The notes: generated by a model from the letters alone, not told the origin. Numbered from the stretch's first letter, positions 1 through 7,748 are shown. The stretch: DNA of 64,000 nucleotides from Agrobacterium vaccinii (GCF_021310995.1 NZ_CP054150.1:806001-870000), one strand, 5' to 3'. Numbers and translations are program-made.

Positions 1-49
1 GGACGTTGTCTTCGGTGATTTTATCGACGCGGATTTCGCGGTAGGTGGG

Positions 50-364
50 CTACTCTTCGTAGTCGAAGTCATCGTCGATATCGATAGATGGTGGTTTCTG
101 CTGCCCGTGTCGAACCTTCAAAATGGTGATTTCGTCTGGGCGAATCTCATAATCCACAAGATAGTTACCCATGACGACGCGGCGCACACCGGGTAGGGGA
201 AGCTCTTCGGTTTCGTGACCAAGGCGCGGAAATTGCAGGAGGTTTTGCCTTAGTCTCGCAAGGTCGTCACGGAAGTGAGTGGCCGCCTGCGGGCTGCGTT
301 TTCGCAGATAGGCCGCTTCCGACTTGATGTATTCCCGCGCCAGCGGAGAGACAACAAGCTTCAC
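50..364 (-). CDS. ParE/RelE-family toxin of a type II toxin-antitoxin pair
   Basis: This 104-residue protein has the size and layout of ParE/RelE toxins: an N-terminal helical pair (about residues 8-45, rich in Arg and Leu), then the beta-sheet segment with VVMGNYLVDYEI and ILKVRHG near residues 62-87, which is the family's signature region. The start is GTG and overlaps the stop of the upstream antitoxin gene (GTGA), so the two are translationally coupled in antitoxin-toxin order. ParE toxins act on DNA gyrase and RelE toxins on ribosome-bound mRNA; the sequence alone does not separate the two, although the DNA-binding style of the partner favours ParE. The acidic tail (DIDDDFDYEE) is unusual. 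Family assignment is good, target is inferred. Confidence 0.85.
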   Translation of the reverse strand: MKLVVSPLAREYIKSEAAYLRKRSPQAATHFRDDLARLRQNLLQFPRLGHETEELPLPGVRRVVMGNYLVDYEIRPDEITILKVRHGQQKPPSIDIDDDFDYEE

Positions 365-624
365 GCCGCAGCGCCCTTTACGATATCATCGACTTCGGCA
401 ATGACGTCATCCAGATCGAAGCTTTCGCCGTTCTCGATTTGCTGTCGGGCTTGGGCGATCTCTATGATTTCCCGGCCTTCTGCAGCGAGATATGTTTTCA
501 AGGCGCGGACGAAAACCCAGCTGCGTGTTTTGTCGCAGGCTGCTGCAATCTGTTCGATTTCCGCCAAGATATCCTGGGGTAGGCGCATCGTGATGGGTTG
601 CGATAGATTTCTTTGATCCGACAT
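361..624 (-). CDS. Ribbon-helix-helix antitoxin, partner of the ParE-like toxin
   Basis: The predicted 87-residue product begins with a beta strand (QPITMRLPQDIL) followed by two helices including the TRSWVFVRAL segment, the pattern of CopG/ParD ribbon-helix-helix DNA-binding domains. The C-terminal half is acidic and probably wraps the toxin. The frame is open further upstream to 726, but the ATG at 622-624 has a good ribosome-binding site (GAGGAAA) and the earlier residues do not resemble the family, so this start is chosen. The stop overlaps the toxin start. Such antitoxins repress their own operon. A palindromic repeat fragment lies directly upstream. Confidence 0.82.
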   Translation of the reverse strand: MSDQRNLSQPITMRLPQDILAEIEQIAAACDKTRSWVFVRALKTYLAAEGREIIEIAQARQQIENGESFDLDDVIAEVDDIVKGAAA

Positions 625-684
625 CGATTTTTCCTCGATTTGTAATACAAAGATAGCCGAGAATGTACTTTTCGTCAAAGGCAT

Positions 685-741
685 TTTCTCACCGCGCAGA
701 CGCGTGGTGGCTGGACCCCGGCTCAAGGCCGGGGTGACGGA
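685..741. repeat. Half copy of mosaic palindromic repeat (family B)
   Basis: It carries the CGCGCAGACGCG block followed by the strong hairpin CCCCGGCTCAAGGCCGGGG and GTGACGG. The same modules recur at 4692-4806, 9061-9121 and 30588-30699. This copy lacks the left half. Confidence 0.7.
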
Positions 742-750
742 GGAGAGGGC

Positions 751-2412
751 TCACACCGGGTCCGTGCTGCCCCGTTTCGCCTTGAAAAACATCTTCAGCC
801 GCTGGATTTCGGCGGGTGTCCAGCCCTGTGGTTGGGTCACTTCCAGCCAGGCGTCGATATAGTGTTCGGGGGCGTAGACGTGGCCGTAGCCCATGGGGGC
901 GGTGGTGGCGGCGGCGACGTCCAGGAGCAGTTGTAGTTCGGTGACGACTGGGAACCAGCGGAAGGAGGTGGACACGTCGCGGCCGCGGGGTTGTTTCATC
1001 CATTCCGGGCGGCGGTAGAGGGCGGCGGCCTCAAAAAAGGTGATGGGGTCGCTGGCATATTGCAGATAGACGATGCGCATCGGCCCCCAGGGCTTATCCG
1101 GCATGTGGGCGTTGGTGTACTGGTCCGCAAAGCGGATGACCGAGGAATCGCGGAATTTGGGCAGCCAATAGGGTGAGCCGGAGGCGCGGCCTGATGTGGC
1201 CATGCGCCATGTGGGGCTGGAGAAAGGTGGGCCGCTCCACAGTGCGCCCTGGAAGGGGTCTGCCAGCACATCGTAGAGATCGGACGATTTCTGGCTGTTC
1301 AGCGCGCCGAGGCTGAGGCCGTGGAGGTAGAGCTTGGGGCGGGTGTCCTTGGGCAGCGTCGTCCAGTAGCCGTAGATGGCTTCGAACAGGGCACGGGCGG
1401 TTTCCACGCCGTAATCCGGTTCGGTCAAAAGCGCGATCCAGCTGGAGAGGTAGGAATATTGCACGGCGACGGTGGCGACATCGCCATTGTGCAAATATTC
1501 AAGCGTATCAATAGCTTCCGGATCGATCCAGCCGGTGCCGGTTGGGGCGACGACGACAAGGGTATCGCGCTCGAAACCGCCGGTGCGTTTGAGTTCTTCG
1601 AGCGCCAGTTTGGCGCGGTCCGCCGGTGTTGCGCCGGCATTCAGACCGGCGTAAACGCGGATGGGTTCTATGGCGGGGCGGTTGGTGAAGGCGGAAATTT
1701 CGGCGCTGTGCGGCCCGGTGGCCACGAATTCGCGGCCGCGGCGTCCCAGCGATTCCCATGACATGAGCGAGGCTTCGCTGCCGGTTTTCATGGGGTCGGA
1801 GGGGCGCGGCACATCCGGTTCGATGAGGCTATCCACCTGTTTCAGCGATGAGTCCATGAACCGCAGGCCGACATCGACCACCAGCCCGTTGAGCAGGAGC
1901 ACAGCGATGACGGCGGCGGCGGCAATGCCGACGACATTGGCCAGCGGGCGCGGCAAAAACCGGCGGCTGCGCAGGGCGAACAGCCGCCGCACGATCTGAA
2001 ACAGACGCCCGAAACCGATGAGCAGGGCAGAGACGCCAACGGCGATGGCACCGGTTTTGATGCGGTGGGCGCTGTCCAGCGGGTCGAGTTCCATCAAGAC
2101 GCGGATGGAGTTTTGCCACGTTGCCGCCTGCCACAGAAACCCGACCGCCGCGACGATGGCCGCCAGCGACACGACAAAGAGAATGCCGCGCTTATCATGC
2201 CGGGAGGGCTGCGGGAGGCCGAGATAGATGGCGATATCCTTCAGGAAAACGCCGATGAGATAACCTATGGCAAAGGAAAACCCGCACAACACGCCCTGCA
2301 TAACGAAGGTGCGGGGAAGCAACGACGGCGTGAGCGAGACGCAGAGCAACACCGTGCCGACGACGATGCCCGTGCTCGACAACGGCATGACCAAACGACT
2401 GATCCATCTCAA
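751..2412 (-). CDS. Membrane-anchored alpha/beta hydrolase (Abhydrolase_9-like)
   Basis: The 553-residue protein has about five hydrophobic segments in its first 190 residues, then a soluble catalytic domain. The nucleophile elbow GLSLG is at residues 365-369 (Ser367), inside the family context LYLHGLSLGALNS, and the C-terminal GYGHVYAPEHY motif supplies a likely catalytic His. This matches the bacterial family in which an N-terminal multi-pass domain precedes a predicted serine hydrolase. The substrate is unknown; an esterase or lipase acting near the inner membrane is an inference. The gene stands alone on the minus strand. Its upstream side faces the gene transfer agent cluster, whose first gene is divergent, across a 412-base gap that holds a palindromic repeat. 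Confidence 0.85.
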   Translation of the reverse strand: MRWISRLVMPLSSTGIVVGTVLLCVSLTPSLLPRTFVMQGVLCGFSFAIGYLIGVFLKDIAIYLGLPQPSRHDKRGILFVVSLAAIVAAVGFLWQAATWQNSIRVLMELDPLDSAHRIKTGAIAVGVSALLIGFGRLFQIVRRLFALRSRRFLPRPLANVVGIAAAAVIAVLLLNGLVVDVGLRFMDSSLKQVDSLIEPDVPRPSDPMKTGSEASLMSWESLGRRGREFVATGPHSAEISAFTNRPAIEPIRVYAGLNAGATPADRAKLALEELKRTGGFERDTLVVVAPTGTGWIDPEAIDTLEYLHNGDVATVAVQYSYLSSWIALLTEPDYGVETARALFEAIYGYWTTLPKDTRPKLYLHGLSLGALNSQKSSDLYDVLADPFQGALWSGPPFSSPTWRMATSGRASGSPYWLPKFRDSSVIRFADQYTNAHMPDKPWGPMRIVYLQYASDPITFFEAAALYRRPEWMKQPRGRDVSTSFRWFPVVTELQLLLDVAAATTAPMGYGHVYAPEHYIDAWLEVTQPQGWTPAEIQRLKMFFKAKRGSTDPV

Positions 2413-2506
2413 GATTTTGCTTCCTTCCCCGTATCCACCGCCTGAGTGTAATATGCCGGGGGAGGGGTTGGAAGAATAAATTTTGGATGTGATAGGAAAA
2501 TAATCC

Positions 2507-2535
2507 TTGACGGCGTTACGGTCGTTTGGTAGTGT
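2507..2535 (+). promoter_or_regulatory. Candidate sigma-70-type promoter upstream of the GTA cluster
   Basis: TTGACG, a 17-base spacer and TAGTGT resemble the alphaproteobacterial housekeeping consensus (CTTGAC-N17-CTATAT), although the -10 is weak. It points toward the first GTA gene, 290 bases downstream, with a palindromic repeat in between. Within 2413-2824 nothing else was recognised. Confidence 0.3.
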
Positions 2536-2628
2536 TTGGGTATAGTCGGAAAAGTGTGGGTGGTGGGGGTGTTGCCGCAGGAGTGGACGCTTTCTCTATT
2601 CCATCGTCGGCGTTGCGGGTGGGGCTTA

Positions 2629-2782
2629 CCCCCCTCTGTCCTGCCGGACATCTCCCCCACAAGGAGGGAGATTGGCAAGACGCACGCACTCCGCTCTATC
2701 CGAAGTCTTCAAGATGGGCGAGAGCTAGCCACGAGTCGATCTCCCCACCTGTGGGGGAGATGCCTGGCAAGGCAGAGGGGGG
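2629..2782. repeat. Palindromic repeat family A, copy 1
   Basis: A 154-base element whose ends are inverted repeats: CCCCCCTCTGTCCTGCCGG on the left and the matching CAGAGGGGGG end on the right, with internal CTCCCCC/GGGGGAG stems. Seven related copies occur in this window. This one ends 42 bases before the first GTA gene. Confidence 0.85.
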
Positions 2783-2824
2783 CGAGCTTGCGCCAGCTTT
2801 TGATGTTTTTACCGCAGGCAAACC

Positions 2825-3331
2825 ATGACATCCACAATCAACGACGACCTCTCGCTTTACCGCGAGTGGCCGCAAAGCCTTGTCTACGCGCCGACCATAA
2901 CACTCGAAACCAAATCTCTGCCGCCTGACACCGCAACCATTCACGAGCCGGATGGGTTGTGGGGCCTGCTGAATGAGATGACCGCTGAAATGCGCGAGCA
3001 GTTCCGGTTCTTTCGTCAGTTGCGCGAAGGAGCGGGCGCTGCGCTGGAGGGCGTGGCGGATGAGGCGGCGGGGAAGGTGGCGCGGGCGGATGTGAAGGCG
3101 GCAAACGATGCCGTTTCGCTGATCGTGCGGACGCTGGAAAAGATAGACACGCTGCAACGGCAACTGGCCCGGGATCGCGAGGCGGCGGCTGAAGACGCGG
3201 CGGGAGCGCAAGATTATGAAGAGGCCGTCGCATTCTTCCAAAGGCGCATCGACGAACTCGTCCGGCAAAAGATGCGGGCAAGGCTTGTCGCTGCCGGTGT
3301 TTCGCCGGACGAAGACACGGTTCAAGCCTGA
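2825..3331 (+). CDS. GTA gene g1-like, possible small terminase
   Basis: This 168-residue, mostly helical, charged protein precedes the large terminase, the position of g1 in the Rhodobacter capsulatus GTA cluster, where g1 is considered the small terminase. The central part (residues 45-110) is Ala/Glu/Arg-rich with coiled-coil character, and the C-terminal third is rich in Arg and Glu. No DNA-binding motif is evident. The ATG has only a weak ribosome-binding site. Its 3' end overlaps the longest possible frame of the terminase. Assignment rests mainly on position and size, not on a recognisable motif. Confidence 0.65.
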   Translation: MTSTINDDLSLYREWPQSLVYAPTITLETKSLPPDTATIHEPDGLWGLLNEMTAEMREQFRFFRQLREGAGAALEGVADEAAGKVARADVKAANDAVSLIVRTLEKIDTLQRQLARDREAAAEDAAGAQDYEEAVAFFQRRIDELVRQKMRARLVAAGVSPDEDTVQA

Positions 3332-3410
3332 AAATGAGGCGGGCCGGGCGGCGGTGCCTGTCATCGGCTCCACCGTTCCTGACATTCGCAGGCAGGAGAT
3401 TGCGCAAGGC

Positions 3411-4670
3411 ATGGCAGCGCCGCTGGCAGAGAAATATCAACGGCAGCACATTGCCCGTTTCAACCGCGACTGGCGCTTCGTGGGCAACCACCCGCAGCAA
3501 CAGCCGGATGGCGACTGGCGCAACTGGCTGCTGATCGGCGGGCGTGGTTCCGGCAAGACGCGGGCCGGGGCCGAATGGGTGCATCTGGTTGCCTCCATGG
3601 GCGATCGCTCCGATCTGCGCATAGCGCTGGTGGCGGAAACGCTGGGCGATGCGCGTGAGGTGATGATCGACGGCGTCTCCGGCATCTGCCGGGTGGCGCG
3701 GTTCAGGCGACCGGATTTCGAGGCATCGCGCCGCAGGCTGGTCTGGCCGAACGGGGCGATGGCGCAAATCTTCTCTTCCGAAGACCCGGAAAGCCTGCGC
3801 GGACCGCAGTTTCATTTTGCCTGGTCTGATGAGCTGGCGAAATGGCGCTATGCCCAGGAAACCTGGGACATGCTGCAATTTGGCCTTCGCCTCGGTGACA
3901 ATCCGCGTCAGCTGATTACCACCACGCCAAGGCCGATTCCGCTGTTGAAGACGCTGATGGCCGACCCGGCAAGCCGTGTGGTGCGAATGCGCACCCACGA
4001 CAATGCCGATAATCTTTCGCCCGGCTTCATCGACGCCATGCTGAAACGCTATGGCGGCACGCGGCTGGGGCGGCAGGAACTGGATGGCGAGTTGATTGCA
4101 CAGCGCGATGATGCGCTGTGGAAGCGCGCCGATCTGGAAGCGATTTTCGATGCAAGGCCGGATGCTTTGGCGCGGATCGTGGTCGCGGTGGACCCGCCAG
4201 CGGGAAGCGGCGAGGGCTCGTGCTGCGGTATCGTGGTGGCGGGCATCGGCATCGACGGGCGGTTCTGGGTTCTGGCGGATTGTTCCGCCGAGGGCGCGAC
4301 ACCGGCGGGCTGGGCGCGGGCAGTTGTTGCCGCCTTCCGCCGTTTCGAGGCCGACCGGGTGGTGGCGGAAGTCAACCAGGGCGGCGAGATGGTGAGCGCC
4401 ATGCTGAAAAGCATCGACGCCAACCTGCCGATTACCATGGTGCGGGCCAGCCGGGGCAAGTTCACCCGCGCCGAACCGGTGGCGGCACTTTATGAGCAGG
4501 GTCGGGTGCGGCATGCGGACAGGTTTGAGAAGCTGGAAGACCAGATGGCCGATTTCGGGCCGGATGGGCTGTCTTCGGGCAAGTCGCCAGACAGGCTGGA
4601 TGCGCTGGTCTGGGCGCTGACGGCGCTGGCGATGGACACGATGGCAGAGCCGCGGGTGCGGGGGATGTGA
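3411..4670 (+). CDS. GTA/phage large terminase (gp2), DNA-packaging ATPase-nuclease
   Basis: The large terminase docks on the portal, cuts DNA and pumps it into proheads. The Walker A motif GGRGSGKT lies at residues 43-50, and the Walker B/catalytic pair is in HFAWSDELAKW (Asp140, Glu141). The C-terminal RNase H-like nuclease shows VVAVDPPAG and the closing SPDRLDALVWAL motif. The open frame extends back to 3216, but that part overlaps g1 and matches nothing expected. From the ATG at 3411 the N-terminus (about 34 residues before PDGDW) fits GTA terminases, so 419 residues is preferred. Headful packaging of random host DNA is the known GTA behaviour; it is inferred here. Confidence 0.88.
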   Translation: MAAPLAEKYQRQHIARFNRDWRFVGNHPQQQPDGDWRNWLLIGGRGSGKTRAGAEWVHLVASMGDRSDLRIALVAETLGDAREVMIDGVSGICRVARFRRPDFEASRRRLVWPNGAMAQIFSSEDPESLRGPQFHFAWSDELAKWRYAQETWDMLQFGLRLGDNPRQLITTTPRPIPLLKTLMADPASRVVRMRTHDNADNLSPGFIDAMLKRYGGTRLGRQELDGELIAQRDDALWKRADLEAIFDARPDALARIVVAVDPPAGSGEGSCCGIVVAGIGIDGRFWVLADCSAEGATPAGWARAVVAAFRRFEADRVVAEVNQGGEMVSAMLKSIDANLPITMVRASRGKFTRAEPVAALYEQGRVRHADRFEKLEDQMADFGPDGLSSGKSPDRLDALVWALTALAMDTMAEPRVRGM

Positions 4671-4691
4671 TGGGAAGATGACATCGTCTTC

Positions 4692-4806
4692 CGTCATGCC
4701 GGGCTTGACCCGGTATCCAGTGCGATCAAGTCCTTGATCGGGGAAGAGTCTTTTCGCCGCGTAGACACGCGGCGGCTGGACCTCGCAGCACGTGCGGGGT
4801 GACGGA
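4692..4806. repeat. Mosaic palindromic repeat family B, copy 2
   Basis: A full-length copy of about 115 bases: CGTCATGCCGGGCTTGACCC hairpin, a GCGATCAAGTCCTTGATCG hairpin, GAGTCTTTTCGCCGCG, and a right end GCACGTGCGGGGTGACGG. It resembles the rhizobial intergenic mosaic elements. It sits between the terminase gene and an antisense small gene. Confidence 0.7.
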
Positions 4807-4840
4807 GTTTTGGGTTAGCGCTTCAGCACAAACGCAAAAC

Positions 4841-4873
4841 GCCCGCGAAGGCCAATAAGGCGCATCACGGGCG
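4841..4873 (-). terminator. Intrinsic terminator of the 35-residue small gene
   Basis: Read on the minus strand, CGCCCG pairs with CGGGCG around an inner GCC/GGC stem, and the 3' arm is followed by TTTTGCGTTTG. It lies 40 bases past the stop of the small gene at 4914-5021. A second hairpin (GGGGCA/TGCCCC, 4891-4907) lies between them. Confidence 0.55.
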
Positions 4874-4913
4874 GTTTCGAATTCCAGCAGGGGGCAGCAT
4901 GTGCCCCTCCCAA

Positions 4914-5021
4914 TTACTTCTTCGGGGCCTGCGAAGGTTTTGTCTGTGCGCTGACTTCGCGCATCTGACGCCATTCGTTTTCGAGACGGTCGTAGGTCGT
5001 CTGAGGGATCGTCGCGGTCAT
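4914..5021 (-). CDS. 35-residue conserved-looking small protein, antisense within the GTA cluster
   Basis: A very short gene encodes 35 residues beginning MTATIPQTTYDRLENEW and ending SQAPKK. It has an excellent ribosome-binding site (AAGGAGGAATGCC before the ATG) and an intrinsic terminator downstream, both unusual for a chance frame. The predicted product is a soluble amphipathic helix with an acidic/aromatic core and a basic, Pro-containing tail. It has no signal peptide or membrane segment. It is transcribed against the terminase and endolysin genes. Function is unknown; a small regulator or helper protein is possible. Confidence comes from the expression signals, not from homology. Confidence 0.6.
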   Translation of the reverse strand: MTATIPQTTYDRLENEWRQMREVSAQTKPSQAPKK

Positions 5022-5134
5022 GGCATTCCTCCTTCGGGTTGGCGCTGTTCATTGCGCGGTGTGAAACAGAGTAGGGGGCCAGAGGTTCCGCAATTCAAGG
5101 TAAATTTTACCCTTAAAACGGTTCGCATGAAATA

Positions 5135-5167
5135 AAATCGATTAGGATTTTTCTAAATCGATTTAGG
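5135..5167. promoter_or_regulatory. Paired direct repeats, operator-like
   Basis: AAATCGATTAGG (5135-5146) and AAATCGATTTAGG (5155-5167) have starts spaced 20 bases apart, about two helical turns. The AT-rich patch lies 60 bases before the endolysin start and 114 bases before the divergent 35-residue gene. A regulator binding one face of the DNA could control either gene. Confidence 0.4.
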
Positions 5168-5226
5168 TACGGAAAGTTGCATATTAAAATCTGGGGTTTA
5201 GGCCACCATGATTCTGAGAGGTGATA

Positions 5227-5865
5227 ATGCTGTTGGACAGACAACGTTTTTTCACGATGATTCGGGGTGCTCCCTTTCCGGGCCGATTGAGTGCCACACA
5301 GGTTACCGGCACGGAATTGGTGCTCGAGGAATTCGAGACAAGAGCGCCGGATGGAGACCTTCGCCACCTGGCCTATATGCTGGCGACCGCGTTTCATGAA
5401 ACGGCGGCGACCATGCAGCCGGTGCGCGAAACGCTGGCCGCGAGCGATGAGGCGGCGATCCGTATTCTGGACCGGGCCTATGCGGCAGGAAGGTTGGGGC
5501 AGGTGCGCACGCCCTATTGGCGGCGCGATGCAGACGGCAAAAGCTGGCTGGGGCGCGGGCTGGTGCAACTGACGCACCGGCGCAATTACGAGGCGATGTC
5601 AGCGGTGACGGGCATCGATCTGGTGGAGCGCCCCGAGCGGGCGATGGAGCCGCAGGTATCAGCCGCCATTCTGGTGGAGGGCATGCTGCGCGGCAGTTTT
5701 ACCGGTAGGCGGCTTTCGCAGTATTTCGATGCCCAGCGTGCCGACTGGGAGGGTGCGAGAGCCATCGTCAACGGTAATGACCGGGCGGCACTGATCGCCG
5801 GTTATGGCCGGACGTTTTACGCGGCCTTGACGGCAAGCCTGATTGAACAGCCAGCGGTGGGATGA
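5227..5865 (+). CDS. GH19-type endolysin (chitinase/lysozyme-like muramidase)
   Basis: The 212-residue protein resembles phage GH19-type endolysins. The general-acid Glu is in YMLATAFHETAAT (His57-Glu58), and the substrate-groove motif LGRGLVQLTHRRNYEAM is at residues 109-124. There is no signal peptide, as for holin-dependent endolysins. The ATG at 5227 is preferred over the GTG two codons earlier because GAGAGG lies at the right spacing. RcGTA keeps its endolysin outside the structural cluster; here it sits between terminase and portal. It most likely degrades peptidoglycan to release particles. That role is inferred from family and context. Confidence 0.8.
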   Translation: MLLDRQRFFTMIRGAPFPGRLSATQVTGTELVLEEFETRAPDGDLRHLAYMLATAFHETAATMQPVRETLAASDEAAIRILDRAYAAGRLGQVRTPYWRRDADGKSWLGRGLVQLTHRRNYEAMSAVTGIDLVERPERAMEPQVSAAILVEGMLRGSFTGRRLSQYFDAQRADWEGARAIVNGNDRAALIAGYGRTFYAALTASLIEQPAVG

Positions 5866-5906
5866 TAGCGATTTCCACCCCGAGATTTTGCATGACAGGT
5901 GCCACC

Positions 5907-6215
5907 ATGATCCGCCACATCGTTTTCTTCACCGTACCGGAAGCCAACCGCGACGCGGTGCGCAAGGGCCTCTCCGGCCTGACCGCAATCTCCCACGCTT
6001 CGACGCTGGAAATCGGCGAGAACGTGAAGAAGGATCAGTGGGGCAATTCGGTCGACTTCATCGTCTACGGCGAATTTGAGAACGAGGCGGCGCTGGCGGC
6101 CTACAAGGCAGACCCAGCCTATGAGCTTTCCACCAGTACGGTGAAGCCGCTCAGGGATACGCGGGTGGCTGCGGATTTTGATAGTGACCGGGCGGTGAAA
6201 GCGCCGATCAAGTAA
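5907..6215 (+). CDS. Dabb-domain (stress-responsive A/B barrel) protein
   Basis: The product of about 102 residues starts MIRHIVFFTV, the typical first strand of the Dabb dimeric alpha/beta barrel, with the later VDFIVYGEFENEAALAAYKADPAY region forming the second half. Proteins of this family are small dimers; most bacterial members have no assigned reaction. The frame opens at 5862, overlapping the endolysin stop, but the internal ATG after GACAGGTGCCACC gives the canonical N-terminus. A strong intrinsic terminator follows. It is not a GTA structural gene in Rhodobacter. No catalytic role is proposed. Confidence 0.8.
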   Translation: MIRHIVFFTVPEANRDAVRKGLSGLTAISHASTLEIGENVKKDQWGNSVDFIVYGEFENEAALAAYKADPAYELSTSTVKPLRDTRVAADFDSDRAVKAPIK

Positions 6216-6240
6216 GTCAGCTTTCTGGCCCTCCATCTTA

Positions 6241-6263
6241 GCCACCTGCAGGGTGGCTTTTTT
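6241..6263 (+). terminator. Strong intrinsic terminator between Dabb gene and GTA portal gene
   Basis: GCCACC-TGCAG-GGTGGC is followed directly by six T residues. It lies 26 bases after the Dabb stop and 23 bases before the portal start, so it should separate transcription of the terminase/endolysin/Dabb genes from the structural genes unless antitermination or read-through occurs. Confidence 0.8.
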
Positions 6264-6286
6264 GTTGTCTTTCAAAGGAAATATCC

Positions 6287-7450
6287 ATGCGATTTTTTGG
6301 TCATCTGCCGTGGCGGCGCCCGGTGGGGCGTGAGGGTGTGCGCGAAGAAAAGGCGGCGGGCGGGTTTCTGGTGCTGTCTGGCGAAGCGGGGCGGGCGCAT
6401 TGGTCTGGCCGGGGTTATGGCGCGCTGTCGCGCGAAGGCTTCATGCGTAACCCGGTGGCGCATCGGGCGGCGCGGATGGTGGCGGAGGCTGCGGCGTCCG
6501 TCAGTTGGTTGCTGTATGAGGGTGACGACGAGATTGGCGAGCATGCGCTATTGCGGCTGCTGGCGCGTCCCAACGGGCAGATGAGCGGGCCGGATTTCTT
6601 CGAGGCGCTGTACGGACATCTGCTGCTGTCCGGCAATGGCTATATCGAGCCGCTGATGGTGGGCGAGCGGTTGCGGGAGCTGCATCTGCTGCGGCCCGAC
6701 CGGGTCGGCATCATCGAGGGCGCGGATGGCTGGGTGGCGGCCTATGATTACCGCGCCGAAGGCCGGGCGGCGCGGCGCATCGCGGCGGATCGCGATGGGT
6801 TGGGGCTGCTACATCTGAAATTATTCAACCCGCTCGACGACCACGGCGGGTTTTCACCGCTGGCGGCGGCTGGTGCAGCGCTGGATCTGCACAATGCCGC
6901 CAGCATCTGGAACAAGCGGTTGCTGGACAACTCCGCCCGCCCCTCCGGCGCGCTGGTCTATCAGCCCAAGGAGGGCGGTAATCTTTCCACCGACCAATAT
7001 GAGCGGCTGAAGCGGGAGCTGGAGGAGGGCTATGCAGGTGCCGTGAATGCCGGGCGTCCGCTGCTGCTGGAGGGCGGGCTGGACTGGAAGAGCATGGGGC
7101 TTTCGCCCAGGGATATGGACTTTATGGAGGCCAAGAATGGCGCGGCGCGGGACATCGCGCTGGCACTCGGCGTGCCGCCCATGCTGCTGGGCATTCCCGG
7201 TGACAATACCTATGCGAATTACCAGGAGGCCAACCGGGCGTTCTATCGGCTGACGGTTCTGCCGCTGATCAACCGGACGGCGGCGAGTTTATCGGCTTGG
7301 CTGGCACCATTGTTCGAGGGTTCTTTGCGGCTGGAGCCAGATCTGGATCGGATTGCGGGCTTGGCTGGCGAGCGGGATGCGCTGTGGGCGCGGGTGGGGG
7401 CTGCTGGGTTTTTGAGCGATGAGGAGAAGCGGGAGGCGGTGGGGTACTGA
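6287..7450 (+). CDS. GTA portal protein (gp3), HK97 family
   Basis: The 387-residue protein matches the HK97-type portal family: the N-terminal part with NPVAHRAARMVAEAAASV, GNGYIEPL near residue 117, the DHGGFSPLAAA motif near 185, the RPSGALVY segment, and MDFMEAKNGAARDIALALGV with LGIPGDNTYANYQEANRAFY near residues 270-315. The portal forms the dodecameric ring at one head vertex through which terminase pumps DNA. It starts with an AAAGGAAATATCC ribosome-binding site. An intrinsic terminator lies immediately upstream, so its own promoter or read-through is required. Length is close to RcGTA gp3. Confidence 0.92.
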   Translation: MRFFGHLPWRRPVGREGVREEKAAGGFLVLSGEAGRAHWSGRGYGALSREGFMRNPVAHRAARMVAEAAASVSWLLYEGDDEIGEHALLRLLARPNGQMSGPDFFEALYGHLLLSGNGYIEPLMVGERLRELHLLRPDRVGIIEGADGWVAAYDYRAEGRAARRIAADRDGLGLLHLKLFNPLDDHGGFSPLAAAGAALDLHNAASIWNKRLLDNSARPSGALVYQPKEGGNLSTDQYERLKRELEEGYAGAVNAGRPLLLEGGLDWKSMGLSPRDMDFMEAKNGAARDIALALGVPPMLLGIPGDNTYANYQEANRAFYRLTVLPLINRTAASLSAWLAPLFEGSLRLEPDLDRIAGLAGERDALWARVGAAGFLSDEEKREAVGY

Positions 7451-7460
7451 GGGTGGCTGT

Positions 7461-7748
7461 TCACGACAGCATATCCATGAGAATGAACGTCGCCGCTTGC
7501 CTTTGGTGTGCATTTATCAGCGGCACGAGCCGTGTAAAATGCTCTGTGGCGCAATGGGCATCCAGTGCTGCACGATCCGGCCATTCTTCGATGAAAACGA
7601 AGTGGCCCGGGTCTTTTTGATCGATGAAAAGATCATATGCGATGCAGAGTTCTTCCTGCTTCGTTTTCTCCACAAGCTCTCGGTAGAGTGGGAGCACAGT
7701 CTCGACCGCGTCAAGTTTGATAAAGTCCTGAGCGATGACCTTGAGCAT
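7461..7748 (-). CDS. Antibiotic-biosynthesis-monooxygenase (ABM) domain protein, quinol monooxygenase-like
   Basis: The 95-residue product MLKVIAQDFIKL...FVFIEEWPDRAALDAHCAT...HFTRLVPLI is a typical single ABM domain (YgiN-like). These are cofactorless dimeric alpha/beta barrels acting on quinols or similar aromatics. The frame extends to 7814, but the ATG at 7748, preceded by GAAAG, gives the canonical N-terminus. The gene runs against the GTA genes and converges on the portal gene with a 10-base gap. Family assignment is firm, substrate unknown. Its presence inside a GTA cluster looks like an insertion of a host cargo gene. Confidence 0.85.
   Translation of the reverse strand: MLKVIAQDFIKLDAVETVLPLYRELVEKTKQEELCIAYDLFIDQKDPGHFVFIEEWPDRAALDAHCATEHFTRLVPLINAHQRQAATFILMDMLS

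Noticed and set aside
1..49. Sense-like residues (PTYREIRVDKITEDNV) in frame after the toxin stop on the minus strand.
   Set aside because: No start codon is present and the window edge cuts it, so a separate gene or a read-through tail cannot be supported.
3216..3410. Upstream extension of the terminase frame with an ATG at 3216.
   Set aside because: It overlaps g1 by 116 bases, is basic and low in similarity to GTA terminases, and a better start exists at 3411.
2838..4697. A 619-residue minus-strand frame across g1 and the terminase.
   Set aside because: Shadow of high-GC coding sequence: His/Arg/Pro-rich product without any motif.
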